From: CAYZHM01 sp964478225
GTDB lineage: Bacteria; Pseudomonadota; Alphaproteobacteria; Micavibrionales; Micavibrionaceae
Direction of reading: 5' to 3'
Assembly: GCA_964478225.1 (NCBI GenBank)
Contig: CAYZHM010000001.1
Coordinates: forward strand, 248,001-312,000
Length of the DNA stretch: 64,000 bases
Numbering within the stretch: position 1 is the first letter of the stretch; each line of letters opens with the position of its first letter. The translations under genes and the position numbers were made by a program. Under the pieces are notes generated by a model. It was not told where the DNA came from. It did no database searches and saw only the letters and a program-made list of their open reading frames with translations. This document shows, in pieces, positions 41,203 through 50,199 of this stretch.

Positions 41203-42385
41203 AAACAAAAAAACGGCGCTCAAGACCCTGTTGCTTGCAGGTTGTGCCATGGTTATCGCGGGACAAGCTCAGGCACAAAGCGATATGTCTGAAGTTCAGG
41301 TTTCACGCCCTGCTTTGGTTATTACACAAGAACCATTGCCTCAAAAAGTCAGAGACGGCATATACTCAAAGCCAGAACAGACCAAGGATATTTTCTCCTC
41401 TGATGTGGCTGGTAGCGCCTATTATCAACCCACACAGACACTTGTAACTCGTAAAATAAGTGATATTGCCTCTGACCTTAACTTGCTGAGAAGCAATGTG
41501 ACCAAGATTTCGGATTCTCTGGCTGATTTACAAAGGCAAAATGAGGCAACCGCTGCGGATTATTATGCTTCTGTGGCAACCGTGAATACCCAGCTTCAAT
41601 CTGGCACAACGCCCGGCAACCCTAGGTTGGTGCAACGCCTTACTACAGCAGAAGGAAATCTTGAAGCTCTTAATGCTAATGTTGGTGAATTGAACCAGCT
41701 GGCCTTGAATGCTGCCGATATGGCCTCAAAAGCGTCTTTCCTTCTTGAAGCAACCCGCGCGGCTTTTAGCGTATCTGGGGCGGTTGAAGAAGACCATAAA
41801 GAGCTTGCTCGCCTACAGGATCAGATTACCAATACCGTCGTTATCGTCGAGCGTGTTTTGAACAATGTGAATGACGATATAACGCGGACGAATACATACC
41901 TCGCAACCGAGCGTCAAAACCTTAGAACCCTTGCTTTGGCTGTGTCCAAAGGGGATCTCTACGGTCGTAGCCTTGCGAATGTTTATTATAGTGATAGTGC
42001 GGCCCCTGCTCCGGCCATGGTTCAAAACGCCTCTTTTGGGTCAGCGCCTGTTCAGTCTTCATCGCCTGCACCTTCTCTTGCCGGCCCTATTCCTTTGATC
42101 AAAATTCGTTTTGACCGGAATGATATAGCCTATGAAGAGCCTTTATATGCAGCTGTGAATGAAGCTTTGCAGCGTTATCCAAACGCGACTTTCGATATGG
42201 TTGCCGTTCATCCTTCGCAAGGGAATGCTGCTGAGGTGGCTATTGAGAGCACACGCTCACGCCGCAATGCAGAAAAGGTTTTGCGCACGCTGTCCCAAAT
42301 GGGCCTGGAGCCAGGACGGGTGAATTTGTCGTACGACCAGAGCCCGGAAGCCAGCACAAGCGAAGTTCATCTGTACATTCGTTAA
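41192..42385 (+). CDS. Exported coiled-coil protein with OmpA-like C-terminus
   Basis: The 397-aa protein has a signal peptide (KKTALKTLLLAGCAMVIAG to AQAQS). A helical/coiled-coil middle covers about residues 85-265 (ISDIASDLNLLRSNVTKISD, LQDQITNTVVIVERVLNNVN). A Pro/Ser-rich linker is followed by an OmpA-like domain from about residue 290: IPLIKIRFDRNDIAYEEPLY, then RSRRNAEKVLRTLSQMGLEP and RVNLSYDQS. It may link the outer membrane to the cell wall. The weak ribosome site suggests dependence on the leader ORF. A TTG start at 41177 is possible. Confidence 0.82.
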   Translation: MIIRNKKTALKTLLLAGCAMVIAGQAQAQSDMSEVQVSRPALVITQEPLPQKVRDGIYSKPEQTKDIFSSDVAGSAYYQPTQTLVTRKISDIASDLNLLRSNVTKISDSLADLQRQNEATAADYYASVATVNTQLQSGTTPGNPRLVQRLTTAEGNLEALNANVGELNQLALNAADMASKASFLLEATRAAFSVSGAVEEDHKELARLQDQITNTVVIVERVLNNVNDDITRTNTYLATERQNLRTLALAVSKGDLYGRSLANVYYSDSAAPAPAMVQNASFGSAPVQSSSPAPSLAGPIPLIKIRFDRNDIAYEEPLYAAVNEALQRYPNATFDMVAVHPSQGNAAEVAIESTRSRRNAEKVLRTLSQMGLEPGRVNLSYDQSPEASTSEVHLYIR

Positions 42386-42438
42386 AGCTTGTCACCAGCT
42401 CGCGATATTGCTAAAAATCCTTAGGAGAAGTTTTAATT

Positions 42439-43281
42439 ATGAAATTCACTCAAAGTGATATCAGCAAGATTTCTGTCCGTGTGGCAACAAGTGATGCAGA
42501 GATTAAAGCTGCACAGCGGCTTCGTTATGAAGTGTTCTTCGAAGAATTTAATGCGAAGCCTACACCTGAGATGGCGGCTCTGCGACTGGACATAGACGAG
42601 TACGATTCGTTTGCTGATCACGTTATTGTTGTCGATAACTCAGGTCCCGAGGAAAAGATCATCGGCACCTATCGTTTGCTTAAGCGCGATAAGGCGGAAG
42701 AGCATGGCCAGTTTTATTCCAGCAGTGAATATAACCTCTCGCCCCTTCTGAATTCAGGAGCATCGTTGCTCGAGCTTGGGCGGTCATGCGTTTTGCTTGA
42801 ATACAGGACGCGTCCTGTTCTTCAACTTCTATGGCAAGGAATTGCTGATTACATCAGTGATCATAACATTGGAATTCTTTTTGGCTGCGCGAGCCTGCCT
42901 GGTACAGATGTCAAAGCGCACGAAGTGGCTTTGTCTTATTTGCATCACTATCATCTGGCGCCGGAATCTTTGCGCCCGCGCACGCTGGAAAAGCATTACA
43001 TTAATATGAACATCCTGCCGAAGGATGCTATTAACGCCCGCGAAGCTTTTAACAATCTGCCTCCTTTGCTTAAGGGGTATCTTCGTGCCGGCGCGTCTGT
43101 TGGTGATGGTGCTTTTATCGACCAGCAATTTGGAACGATTGATGTCTTTATTCTGGTTCAAACACACATGCTTTCAAAGAAATACCGTCAGCATTATGAG
43201 CGCAAAATTCAACGCGCCCTTCCTGGTTCCAGTGCTGACGAGGACACGGAAAGCCTTATTTCCGATGTGATTGAAGAATGA
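42439..43281 (+). CDS. olsB: L-ornithine N-alpha-acyltransferase OlsB-like
   Basis: This GNAT-fold enzyme transfers a 3-hydroxyacyl group from ACP to ornithine, the first step to ornithine lipids. Signatures are KAAQRLRYEVFFEEFNAKPT, DEYDSFADHVIVVD, IIGTYRLLKRDKA, LLELGRSCVLLEYRTRPVLQ, LFGCASLPGTDV and PPLLKGYLRAGASVGDGAFI. At 280 aa it fits the family. It overlaps the next gene, an OlsA-like acyltransferase, by 4 nt, strengthening the call. The start has TTAGGAGAAG upstream. Confidence 0.9.
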   Translation: MKFTQSDISKISVRVATSDAEIKAAQRLRYEVFFEEFNAKPTPEMAALRLDIDEYDSFADHVIVVDNSGPEEKIIGTYRLLKRDKAEEHGQFYSSSEYNLSPLLNSGASLLELGRSCVLLEYRTRPVLQLLWQGIADYISDHNIGILFGCASLPGTDVKAHEVALSYLHHYHLAPESLRPRTLEKHYINMNILPKDAINAREAFNNLPPLLKGYLRAGASVGDGAFIDQQFGTIDVFILVQTHMLSKKYRQHYERKIQRALPGSSADEDTESLISDVIEE

Positions 43282-44051
43282 ACCAACTTAGAGCTTCTCT
43301 TAAACTTCTTGCGTTTTTGTTGCTCTCCTTGCTTGTTATTATTCCTCAAATGCTTGTTATGGCCTTTCATAAAGGCAAAGGCGCTTACATTATTCCAAGG
43401 TTCTGGCATCAAACCGTATGTGTGATTTTTGGGATCAAATACAGCGTCGAAGGTGTGCCTGTGCATGGGCGGCAAGTCCTCTACATGTTCAATCATCTTT
43501 CTTATCTCGATATTCCTTTGATTGGAGCCATCCTGAAGGAGGCTTCGTTCGTGGCGAAAAGCGAAGTCGAGAAATGGCCGGTTTTTGGCTTTTTGGCAAA
43601 GTTGCAGCAAACCTCCTTTATCGAACGGCGACCCACAGCCATTAAAAGAGAGCGTGATAAAATCCAGAAGCGTGTCTCTCAAAAACAGAGTCTGATTTTG
43701 TTTCCCGAAGGCACATCAACGGATGGGCTTATTGTTCATGATTTTAAATCCAGCTTGTTTTCACTGGCTGATGGACAAATTAATCCTGAGTTGCTTGTGC
43801 AGCCTGCGACACTGGATCTTCTTGAGGTCAATGGGCGCAAGCCGCAGACCCTGGAAGAACGCAGATGTTATACCTGGCCGATAGAAGATACTATTGAGAT
43901 GCCTGCACATCTATGGCGTTTTGCAAAAACCAGCGGTGTAAGAATTCGGGTGGTTTTCCATGATCCTCTTCGTGCCGGTGATTACGAAGATCGAAAAACA
44001 CTTGCCAAGGACTGCCATATGCGCGTATCCAATGGATTGCAAAATAATTAA
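43278..44051 (+). CDS. olsA: 1-acyl-sn-glycerol-3-phosphate / lyso-ornithine lipid acyltransferase OlsA-like
   Basis: This PlsC-family membrane acyltransferase is 257 aa with one N-terminal membrane segment. The catalytic H-x4-D motif is FNHLSYLDIPLIG, followed by FVAKSEVEKWPVFGFLAKLQ, TSFIERR and LFPEGTSTDG. Paired with OlsB, it most likely adds the second acyl chain to lyso-ornithine lipid, as OlsA does in rhizobia. Confidence 0.9.
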   Translation: MNQLRASLKLLAFLLLSLLVIIPQMLVMAFHKGKGAYIIPRFWHQTVCVIFGIKYSVEGVPVHGRQVLYMFNHLSYLDIPLIGAILKEASFVAKSEVEKWPVFGFLAKLQQTSFIERRPTAIKRERDKIQKRVSQKQSLILFPEGTSTDGLIVHDFKSSLFSLADGQINPELLVQPATLDLLEVNGRKPQTLEERRCYTWPIEDTIEMPAHLWRFAKTSGVRIRVVFHDPLRAGDYEDRKTLAKDCHMRVSNGLQNN

Positions 44052-44068
44052 AAAAAGGAGTTCCTTCT

Positions 44069-44296
44069 ATGGCCGTTATAAATCCGCTCGAAATCCCCCG
44101 CATTCAAGCCTATTTGCAAAGCAAGTTTGGTAATAACGGGTTTGCTCTGAAGATGCGCGAAAAGGCCACAGACTCTGTTGAAGTTATTTTAAACGGCGAA
44201 TTTATTGGCGTGATCTATAAAGACGTCGATGAAGGTGAAACCTCGTATGATTTCAATATGGCGATTTTGGACATCGATCTGCCTAAGAGCGCCTAA
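44069..44296 (+). CDS. DUF3126 family protein
   Basis: This 75-aa cytoplasmic protein resembles the alphaproteobacterial DUF3126 family (unknown function): IPRIQAYLQSKFGNNGFALK, DSVEVILNGEFIGVIYKDVD, then EGETSYDFNMAILDIDL. An AAAGGAG site precedes the ATG. It lies 17 nt after olsA and may share its transcript. Confidence 0.85.
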   Translation: MAVINPLEIPRIQAYLQSKFGNNGFALKMREKATDSVEVILNGEFIGVIYKDVDEGETSYDFNMAILDIDLPKSA

Positions 44297-44347
44297 ACTC
44301 CTTATTTCCTGCGTTTTTGCCCTTTTCCGCCGCTCTTGGTAGAATTT

Positions 44348-44818
44348 ATGAGGTGTATGCGCATGGTGAGAACTTTATTCTTTTGCCTTTCTTTTATTGC
44401 TTTTATGAGCGGGACGGCTATGAGTGTGGCCTATGCGCAAGAGAAGCTTGCTTATAATGATGGTCTTTCTGAAGTTCAAACTAGTATGCTGGATACCTAT
44501 TTGCAGCCCTTGAGCGCTTATAAAATCGCTAAAATCGATCTGAATTATGACGGAATTTATGAGTTTGTAGCCAAGCCTTTGGGGTGTGGGGACATCAAGC
44601 AGATGTGTGATCATAAAATTCTGGCTGAGGACAGAGATGGTGAGAAACTCCTCAGTCTGGGAATAATAAACGCATTTGTAATTGCTGGCGGGAATGCCTC
44701 GGCTTATGGCGTTCGCGATTTATGGATTTATCAAGACCCGCTGAATGATTTCGCCTATATCATCTACCGTTGGAACAACCAAAAGGGTGAGTATGAGATG
44801 ACAGAAAAAGGTAAATGA
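44348..44818 (+). CDS. Small exported protein, unknown function
   Basis: The product is about 156 aa with a signal peptide (LFFCLSFIAFMSGTAMSVAY, then AQEK). The mature part contains two cysteines close together (KPLGCGDIKQMCDHKI) and a possible FG-GAP/EF-like phrase IAKIDLNYDGIYEFV. No family was recognised. It lies just upstream of two larger cysteine-rich exported proteins and may belong with them. The start could also be 44357 or a TTG at 44336. Confidence 0.7.
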   Translation: MRCMRMVRTLFFCLSFIAFMSGTAMSVAYAQEKLAYNDGLSEVQTSMLDTYLQPLSAYKIAKIDLNYDGIYEFVAKPLGCGDIKQMCDHKILAEDRDGEKLLSLGIINAFVIAGGNASAYGVRDLWIYQDPLNDFAYIIYRWNNQKGEYEMTEKGK

Positions 44819-44833
44819 GATAGGATTAAAGGT

Positions 44834-45880
44834 GTGAAAAGGGCTTGTTTTTTAATTGTTTTATTTAGTTTGTGGGGAGTGATCCCTGCCCTCGCCCAGA
44901 CCAATGGCGGCGGTAATGGACAAGATGATTGTATTCCCGGCCTGCCTTGTGTGGTTCCGCTTACGCCGAATAATCCGAATTTAAAGGGCGATGGCCCGAA
45001 TGCGGACGGGGCGCCGAATGCCCCAAAACATTCCACCAGCGCCGCATGTGATGCTGATTTCATGAATCAGATCTATGCGAAAGCCTGGTTGGAATCCGAG
45101 AGACAAAATGTTATCGGCGAAGTTTTAATCCGAAAACCTGACAGCGTTTTGCAATATTCATGCTTTGATCAGATGGCCGGTTTGATTTCGACCAAGGCGG
45201 GCCCATTGTTCACGGAGTCCAAAGAATGGGACAATAAGAAAGTTAAAATTGACGGTGAGATCAACACAGAGGATATCGACACCCAGCACACCGTTTATAT
45301 CAATACCTATATGGAAGATGATCGTATGGATAAGGCCATCGAGCATTTTGTGCTGGAGAGCCTTCAAAAATATCTTGGCGATAATTTCAATCACGCTTTC
45401 TTGGGTGGATCTTCGGCGGTGAATTCCAATTCAGGAGGCGGTCAGGGATCTTACCACTGTGACAAAATGAACCTGGTCTATTACGATGCCAAATGTGTCA
45501 ACATGAATGAGGATGTTGGATTTTACACCTTTGATGAATTGGCCAATCTGGACCCACGTCTTTTGCCCAAATCTTGCAAAAATACAGATCTCGAGGAGTT
45601 TCCGAAAATTATTAAAGTTGCTGAGAATGAGGGGTTTCAATATGCCTATTTTGACCGTTTTGCTACGGCTGATGGGAAAGCGACCCTTCTGGATCGTATG
45701 ATTGATTCCCGTAAATGTCAGGATGTAGCACCTGTTCCAACGGGGGCGAAGTTTAAAGTTGATAATTTTAATGTGGGTGGTGCTACCGGCGATGTGACCA
45801 GCGTTCCACAGGAATATGAAGACAAAGTTTGCCCGAAACCCGGCTGTACTTACATTCCCCAAAGTGGACAATGTCAGTAA
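44834..45880 (+). CDS. Cysteine-rich exported protein, first of a tandem paralogous pair
   Basis: The 348-aa protein starts with GTG (AGGA upstream) and a signal peptide ending PALAQT. Eleven cysteines occur in the mature part. Motifs shared with the next gene are AWLESERQ, KPDSVLQYSCFD, CDKMNLVYYDAKCVNMN, GFYTFDELANLDPRLLPKSC, PVPTGAKF and VCPKPGCTYIPQSGQC. No known family was recognised. The conserved cysteine spacing suggests a disulfide-bonded periplasmic or surface protein. A Gly/Asn/Pro-rich segment follows the signal. Confidence 0.8.
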   Translation: MKRACFLIVLFSLWGVIPALAQTNGGGNGQDDCIPGLPCVVPLTPNNPNLKGDGPNADGAPNAPKHSTSAACDADFMNQIYAKAWLESERQNVIGEVLIRKPDSVLQYSCFDQMAGLISTKAGPLFTESKEWDNKKVKIDGEINTEDIDTQHTVYINTYMEDDRMDKAIEHFVLESLQKYLGDNFNHAFLGGSSAVNSNSGGGQGSYHCDKMNLVYYDAKCVNMNEDVGFYTFDELANLDPRLLPKSCKNTDLEEFPKIIKVAENEGFQYAYFDRFATADGKATLLDRMIDSRKCQDVAPVPTGAKFKVDNFNVGGATGDVTSVPQEYEDKVCPKPGCTYIPQSGQCQ

Positions 45881-45936
45881 TGGGGCGAAACTATTTGCGC
45901 AAGGTGCTGTATGTGCAGTAAAATTATGAGATAGAA

Positions 45937-47001
45937 ATGGCCAGAAAACCCGGAAAAGACAACATGCGTAGAATACCCAGATTTTTGATGATCTGTGGGA
46001 CTGTGCTTATGGGCTTTATGAGCTATAGCGGTTCTGGATTTGCACAAAACAACAACCAGCCAGCAGAAACCCCTTGTGATCCCGAATACTTCAAATCGCT
46101 AAAGTCACGAGCATGGCTTGAGGCGCAGCGTGAAATCACCCAGAACCAGAATCTTATTTTCAAACCTGACAGCGTTTTTGAATATACCTGCTTTGACCTT
46201 TATGTGAACGAGCTTGCGGATCATGCCAAAGACATGTTCTCCGAAACAAAACGTTGGGGTGAAGTTCCTGGAATTGACGATAAAAGTATGGACCGCGCTC
46301 TTCAGGCCGTTGTTGGGGATGCTCTGAAAGATTATGTCGACACGAATTTTGACCGCATCGGCGGCAGCAACAATCAGAATGTCGGCGGTGAAGGATGGGA
46401 CCATGATATTGGTAAGATTACCGGTGATGGGAGTGGTGGCGCCCCTCAAAAACAAGGTGAGACCTACGACTTGCTTGGAGGTCGCCTGAACAAGCCTGGA
46501 CAACAGAACAATAGCGGCGGCGGCGGTATTGGCGGATCGAGCAGTAGCGGCAATAACAACAACCGCGACTTGAATCCGCGTAATGAATATAACTGCAATA
46601 TTATGCAAGCCGTCTGGGAAGAGGCCAAATGTATGGATTTCATCCATAATAACCAAAATGACGGGTTTTATACGTTTGAAGAATATCGTGATTCAGACGA
46701 TAAGCGCTTTTTGCCAAGACGCTGCGAGAAAGTTCCGCAGTGGGATCCTTCCATCAAGGCCGCAACTGTCAATGGCGAACCGCCTGATGGGACCCCCTGG
46801 AAAGAAGATGAGGCGGAAAGCTTGCTGGAGAAGCTTGATCCACAAAAATGCGCGCAATCCCAGCCTATTCCCACGGGGGTCAAGGTGCATCGTGCCGAAC
46901 AAACCCCTAAAGACTATGACGAATATGTCTGCGTTATTCCGGGATGTTACTATAAGCCTGCCGGGGGGAGTGGCGCGGGCCAATGCTCGACTTCGCCCTG
47001 A
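45937..47001 (+). CDS. Cysteine-rich exported protein, second of a tandem paralogous pair
   Basis: The 354-aa paralogue of the preceding gene has a signal peptide within residues 10-36 (FLMICGTVLMGFMSYSGSGF, then AQN). Shared motifs are AWLEAQREI, KPDSVFEYTCFDLY, CNIMQAVWEEAKCMDF, DGFYTFEEYRDSDDKRFLPR, QPIPTGVKVH and VCVIPGCYYKPAGG. A Gly/Ser/Asn-rich low-complexity linker lies in the middle (about residues 155-215), where the paralogue has a shorter one. Nine cysteines are conserved between the pair. Function is unknown; the pair arose by tandem duplication. Confidence 0.8.
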   Translation: MARKPGKDNMRRIPRFLMICGTVLMGFMSYSGSGFAQNNNQPAETPCDPEYFKSLKSRAWLEAQREITQNQNLIFKPDSVFEYTCFDLYVNELADHAKDMFSETKRWGEVPGIDDKSMDRALQAVVGDALKDYVDTNFDRIGGSNNQNVGGEGWDHDIGKITGDGSGGAPQKQGETYDLLGGRLNKPGQQNNSGGGGIGGSSSSGNNNNRDLNPRNEYNCNIMQAVWEEAKCMDFIHNNQNDGFYTFEEYRDSDDKRFLPRRCEKVPQWDPSIKAATVNGEPPDGTPWKEDEAESLLEKLDPQKCAQSQPIPTGVKVHRAEQTPKDYDEYVCVIPGCYYKPAGGSGAGQCSTSP

Positions 47002-47048
47002 TTTATCTTCCTGCTTTCTTTCATCCCTCTTTTTTTCTATAAAGACCT

Positions 47049-48335
47049 ATGCTCGGGCTGTATAAAACTGTTTTAAATCATAGCGAAACACGGCTGCAAG
47101 CTTTCCTGAATAAACGTCTTGAACGTGGGAAAGAAGATGCTGCTCGCATTGGTGAGCGCCAGGGCATTGCCACAAAACCAAGGCCTGAGGGGAGATTGTT
47201 ATGGGTTCATGGCGCGAGTGTCGGCGAGGCGCAATCGGCCCTTATTCTTATCCGTAAGATTCTTGATCACGGGCGTGGTAAAAACCTGCATGTCATGATC
47301 ACAACTGGAACCAAAAGCTCAGCCGGGTTTTTAGAAGGACGTTTACCAGAAGGATGCTTTCACCAGTTTTACCCCCTCGATCATCCGGCATGGGTTGCAA
47401 GATTTCTTGACCACTGGAAGCCCGACGGGGTGGTCTGGATGGAGTCAGAGTTATGGCCGAATATGCTGATGGACATGAAAGAACGCGGCATTCCTGCGGC
47501 CATGGTCAATGCACGATTATCAGATAAATCCTATAAACGCTGGCGCTGGATTAGAAGTGATGCCCGTAAGATTCTCGGATGCTTTGACCTGGTTTTAACG
47601 CAGAACGATGAGGCAGCGCAGCGCTATGAAGCCCTCGGGGCACGCAAAGTCGTTTGTACCGGGAATGTGAAATACAGCGCAAAATCATTGGACTGTGACA
47701 AGGGCGATCTGGAAGCAATGCGCGTAGCAACCAGTGGAAGACCTCTTTGGGTTTATGCCAGCACCCATAAAGGCGAAGAAGAGATAGCTTGCCAGGTGCA
47801 TGGAATTTTAAAAAAATCGTTTGATGACCTTTTGACGATTATCATACCGCGTCATCCTGAACGGGGGGATGATATTGAAGCGGTTATTCAAAATTATAAC
47901 CTAACCTATAGCAGGCGTTCGAAGGGACAAATCACCCCGCAGCAAGAAGATGATATTTATCTAGCGGACACGATGGGTGAGCTTGGGTTGTTTTACAGAC
48001 TGGCCCCCGTTGCGTGTATTGGCCGCTCCTTGAGTGATGATGGCGGCGGCGGGCATAATCCTGTTGAAGCGGCGCAGCTTCATTGCGGTGTCTTGCATGG
48101 CCCTCGTGTTCAATATCAGCTTGATTTCTTTGCCGACATGGATGATGCGGGCGCAGCCATTCAGGTCAATGGGAGCCAACAACTTGCTCAGCAGCTACAA
48201 CGACTTTTGAATGATAGCGATGCACTGCAGGATTTTCGGGACCGTGCTTATAAATTCACTCAAAATAAAGGCGGAATTGCCGAGGCAATTATGGAGAATT
48301 TATCTCCCCTCCTCACAAAGGTTTTACAACCATGA
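47049..48335 (+). CDS. waaA: 3-deoxy-D-manno-octulosonic acid transferase
   Basis: WaaA adds Kdo to lipid IVA at the inner membrane. Motifs are WVHGASVGEAQSALILIRKI, HQFYPLDHPAWVARFLDHWK, WMESELWPNMLMDMKERGIP, NARLSDKSYKRW, and GHNPVEAAQLHCGVLHGP in the C-terminal Kdo/CMP-binding half. Length is 428 aa. It overlaps lpxK by 4 nt and forms a lipid A operon with the next two genes. Confidence 0.95.
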   Translation: MLGLYKTVLNHSETRLQAFLNKRLERGKEDAARIGERQGIATKPRPEGRLLWVHGASVGEAQSALILIRKILDHGRGKNLHVMITTGTKSSAGFLEGRLPEGCFHQFYPLDHPAWVARFLDHWKPDGVVWMESELWPNMLMDMKERGIPAAMVNARLSDKSYKRWRWIRSDARKILGCFDLVLTQNDEAAQRYEALGARKVVCTGNVKYSAKSLDCDKGDLEAMRVATSGRPLWVYASTHKGEEEIACQVHGILKKSFDDLLTIIIPRHPERGDDIEAVIQNYNLTYSRRSKGQITPQQEDDIYLADTMGELGLFYRLAPVACIGRSLSDDGGGGHNPVEAAQLHCGVLHGPRVQYQLDFFADMDDAGAAIQVNGSQQLAQQLQRLLNDSDALQDFRDRAYKFTQNKGGIAEAIMENLSPLLTKVLQP

Positions 48336-49336
48336 TCAAAACGCCGTCCTTTTGGTATTCCCATCAGCCCACTTGGCAAGAGATTACCCTGTTACCGTTT
48401 TCGATGATTTATGCGGCGCTTGTGCGTTTGAATCGATCGATGAAGAAATCGGGAAATGCAGATATTCCCGTCATCTGTGTTGGCAATTTGAATGCAGGCG
48501 GATCAGGAAAGACCCCTCTTGCGCTGGTTTTAATGCAAATCGTGAAAGAACATGGCGGCTACAAAAACCCTTATTTTCTTTCTCGTGGATATGGTGGGCG
48601 CATCATGGGGCCAACTGTTTTTGATCCACGGCGGCATAGTTTTGAGGATGTTGGCGATGAAGTATTACTGCTGGGGAAATTTGCGCCTTGTATTGTCGCG
48701 AAAGACAGGTTGGCCGGAGCCCGCTTGGCCGCCTCTCGCGGGGCGGACATTCTTATTATGGATGATGGTTTGCAGAATTATGGTTTGAAACAGGATTTAA
48801 AAATCGTGGTCATTGACGGATCGATGGGCTTTGGAAACAAGCGGGTTATTCCCGCGGGACCGCTGCGTGAAAATTTACAAGATGGTTTAGCAAAGGCCGA
48901 TATGTTTGTTGTCTTTGGGGAGGATAAACGAGGAATTGGTGCCCTTCTTCCAAAGAACATACCTATCTTGAAAGCTCAACTTCGAGCACGTGTCACGGAA
49001 GAAATCCTCGGCAAAGATTTTATTGCTTTTTCTGGCCTTGGATGGCCGCAAAAATTCTTTGCCTCGCTCCGTGCTCTTGGTTTGAATATCGTTGAATCTG
49101 TCCCGTTCCCTGATCATCACGTCTATACCGCGCAAGAGATGGATGATCTCTTCAAAAGGGCCATGAATAAAAACGCGCGGTTGATTACAACCCGTAAAGA
49201 TATTGTCCGCGTCCCCTCTTTCTATGCCAAGGACAAAAAAATTGCGGTTGCAGGTGTCCATGTAGAGTGGAACGATCCTGAGAATGCCATCGGCATTATT
49301 CAAGGTTTTTTGAGCAGTTTGGGTAAACGTTCATGA
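48332..49336 (+). CDS. lpxK: Tetraacyldisaccharide 4'-kinase
   Basis: LpxK phosphorylates the 4' position of the lipid A disaccharide. The P-loop is VGNLNAGGSGKTPLALVLM, followed by LSRGYGG, DVGDEVLLLGKFAPCIVAKD, ILIMDDGLQNYGLKQDLKIV and FPDHHVYTAQEMDDL. Length (334 aa) is normal. It overlaps both neighbours by 4 nt. Confidence 0.95.
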   Translation: MIKTPSFWYSHQPTWQEITLLPFSMIYAALVRLNRSMKKSGNADIPVICVGNLNAGGSGKTPLALVLMQIVKEHGGYKNPYFLSRGYGGRIMGPTVFDPRRHSFEDVGDEVLLLGKFAPCIVAKDRLAGARLAASRGADILIMDDGLQNYGLKQDLKIVVIDGSMGFGNKRVIPAGPLRENLQDGLAKADMFVVFGEDKRGIGALLPKNIPILKAQLRARVTEEILGKDFIAFSGLGWPQKFFASLRALGLNIVESVPFPDHHVYTAQEMDDLFKRAMNKNARLITTRKDIVRVPSFYAKDKKIAVAGVHVEWNDPENAIGIIQGFLSSLGKRS

Positions 49337-50199
49337 AGACGGTACGTTATCTGATCGAAGCCGCTCTTCTGCATACTGTTTTCATTATTTTCAGCTTGAT
49401 GCCAACATCTCTGGCCTCAAACTGCGGGGGTTTTATTGGTAGGACTCTTGGCCCTTTGCTGGGAGCCTCTAGAAAGGCACGGCGGAACATTGCGCGTGCT
49501 TTTCCTGATCTCGATCCAAAAGAACGTGAAACTATCTTAGTAGGAATGTGGGATAATCTAGGCCGTGTTGTGTGTGAGTATCCGCATCTTTCCAAACTTG
49601 CTCGAACACGGACCAAAATTATTGGCCAAGAAATCTTAGATGATCTCAAGGCCAAGAATGGACAAGCGATTTTTATCGGCGCGCACATGGCAAATTGGGA
49701 AATTAATTGCGCGGCGGCACTAAAGTTGGCGGACTTTCCGGTTGATATCACATACCGTGCGCCGAATAATCCATGGACTGGGAAGTTGCTACAAAAGGCA
49801 CGGACTATGAATGGTTCTCTACCGGCCCATCCGAAGTCTAAGGAAGGCGGTATCAGTTTATTGCGCGCGCTAAAAGAAGGGCGTTCCGCCGGGATTTTGA
49901 TTGATCAGAAATATAATCAGGGAATTGCTGTCCCCTTCTTTGGGCATGATGCTATGACCAACCCTGTGTTTGTGACGTTGGCCCAGAGAATAAAATGTCC
50001 GGTTATTCCGATAAGGTGCGTGCGAAAAAATGGGTGCGATTTCGAACTTCAGATTTTTGAGGCGATCCCTGTTTTTGATGAAAGCGGTGAACCTCTATCT
50101 GTAGAAAGCATTGTTATGGAAGCCAATACAATTGTCGAAGGCTGGATTAAAGATCATCCGGAGCAGTGGTTATGGTTGCACAGACGCTGGACTAATTGA
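49333..50199 (+). CDS. Lipid A late acyltransferase (LpxL/HtrB family)
   Basis: This 288-aa membrane-associated acyltransferase has an N-terminal hydrophobic segment. The catalytic H-x4-E motif is in IGAHMANWEINCAAA. Other family patterns are ITYRAPNNPWTGKLLQKART, ILIDQKYNQGIAVPFFGHDA and the C-terminal DHPEQWLWLHRRW. It should add a secondary acyl chain to Kdo2-lipid IVA. LpxL, LpxM and LpxP types cannot be told apart. Its last 8 nt overlap the convergent PDE-like gene. Confidence 0.92.
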   Translation: MKTVRYLIEAALLHTVFIIFSLMPTSLASNCGGFIGRTLGPLLGASRKARRNIARAFPDLDPKERETILVGMWDNLGRVVCEYPHLSKLARTRTKIIGQEILDDLKAKNGQAIFIGAHMANWEINCAAALKLADFPVDITYRAPNNPWTGKLLQKARTMNGSLPAHPKSKEGGISLLRALKEGRSAGILIDQKYNQGIAVPFFGHDAMTNPVFVTLAQRIKCPVIPIRCVRKNGCDFELQIFEAIPVFDESGEPLSVESIVMEANTIVEGWIKDHPEQWLWLHRRWTN

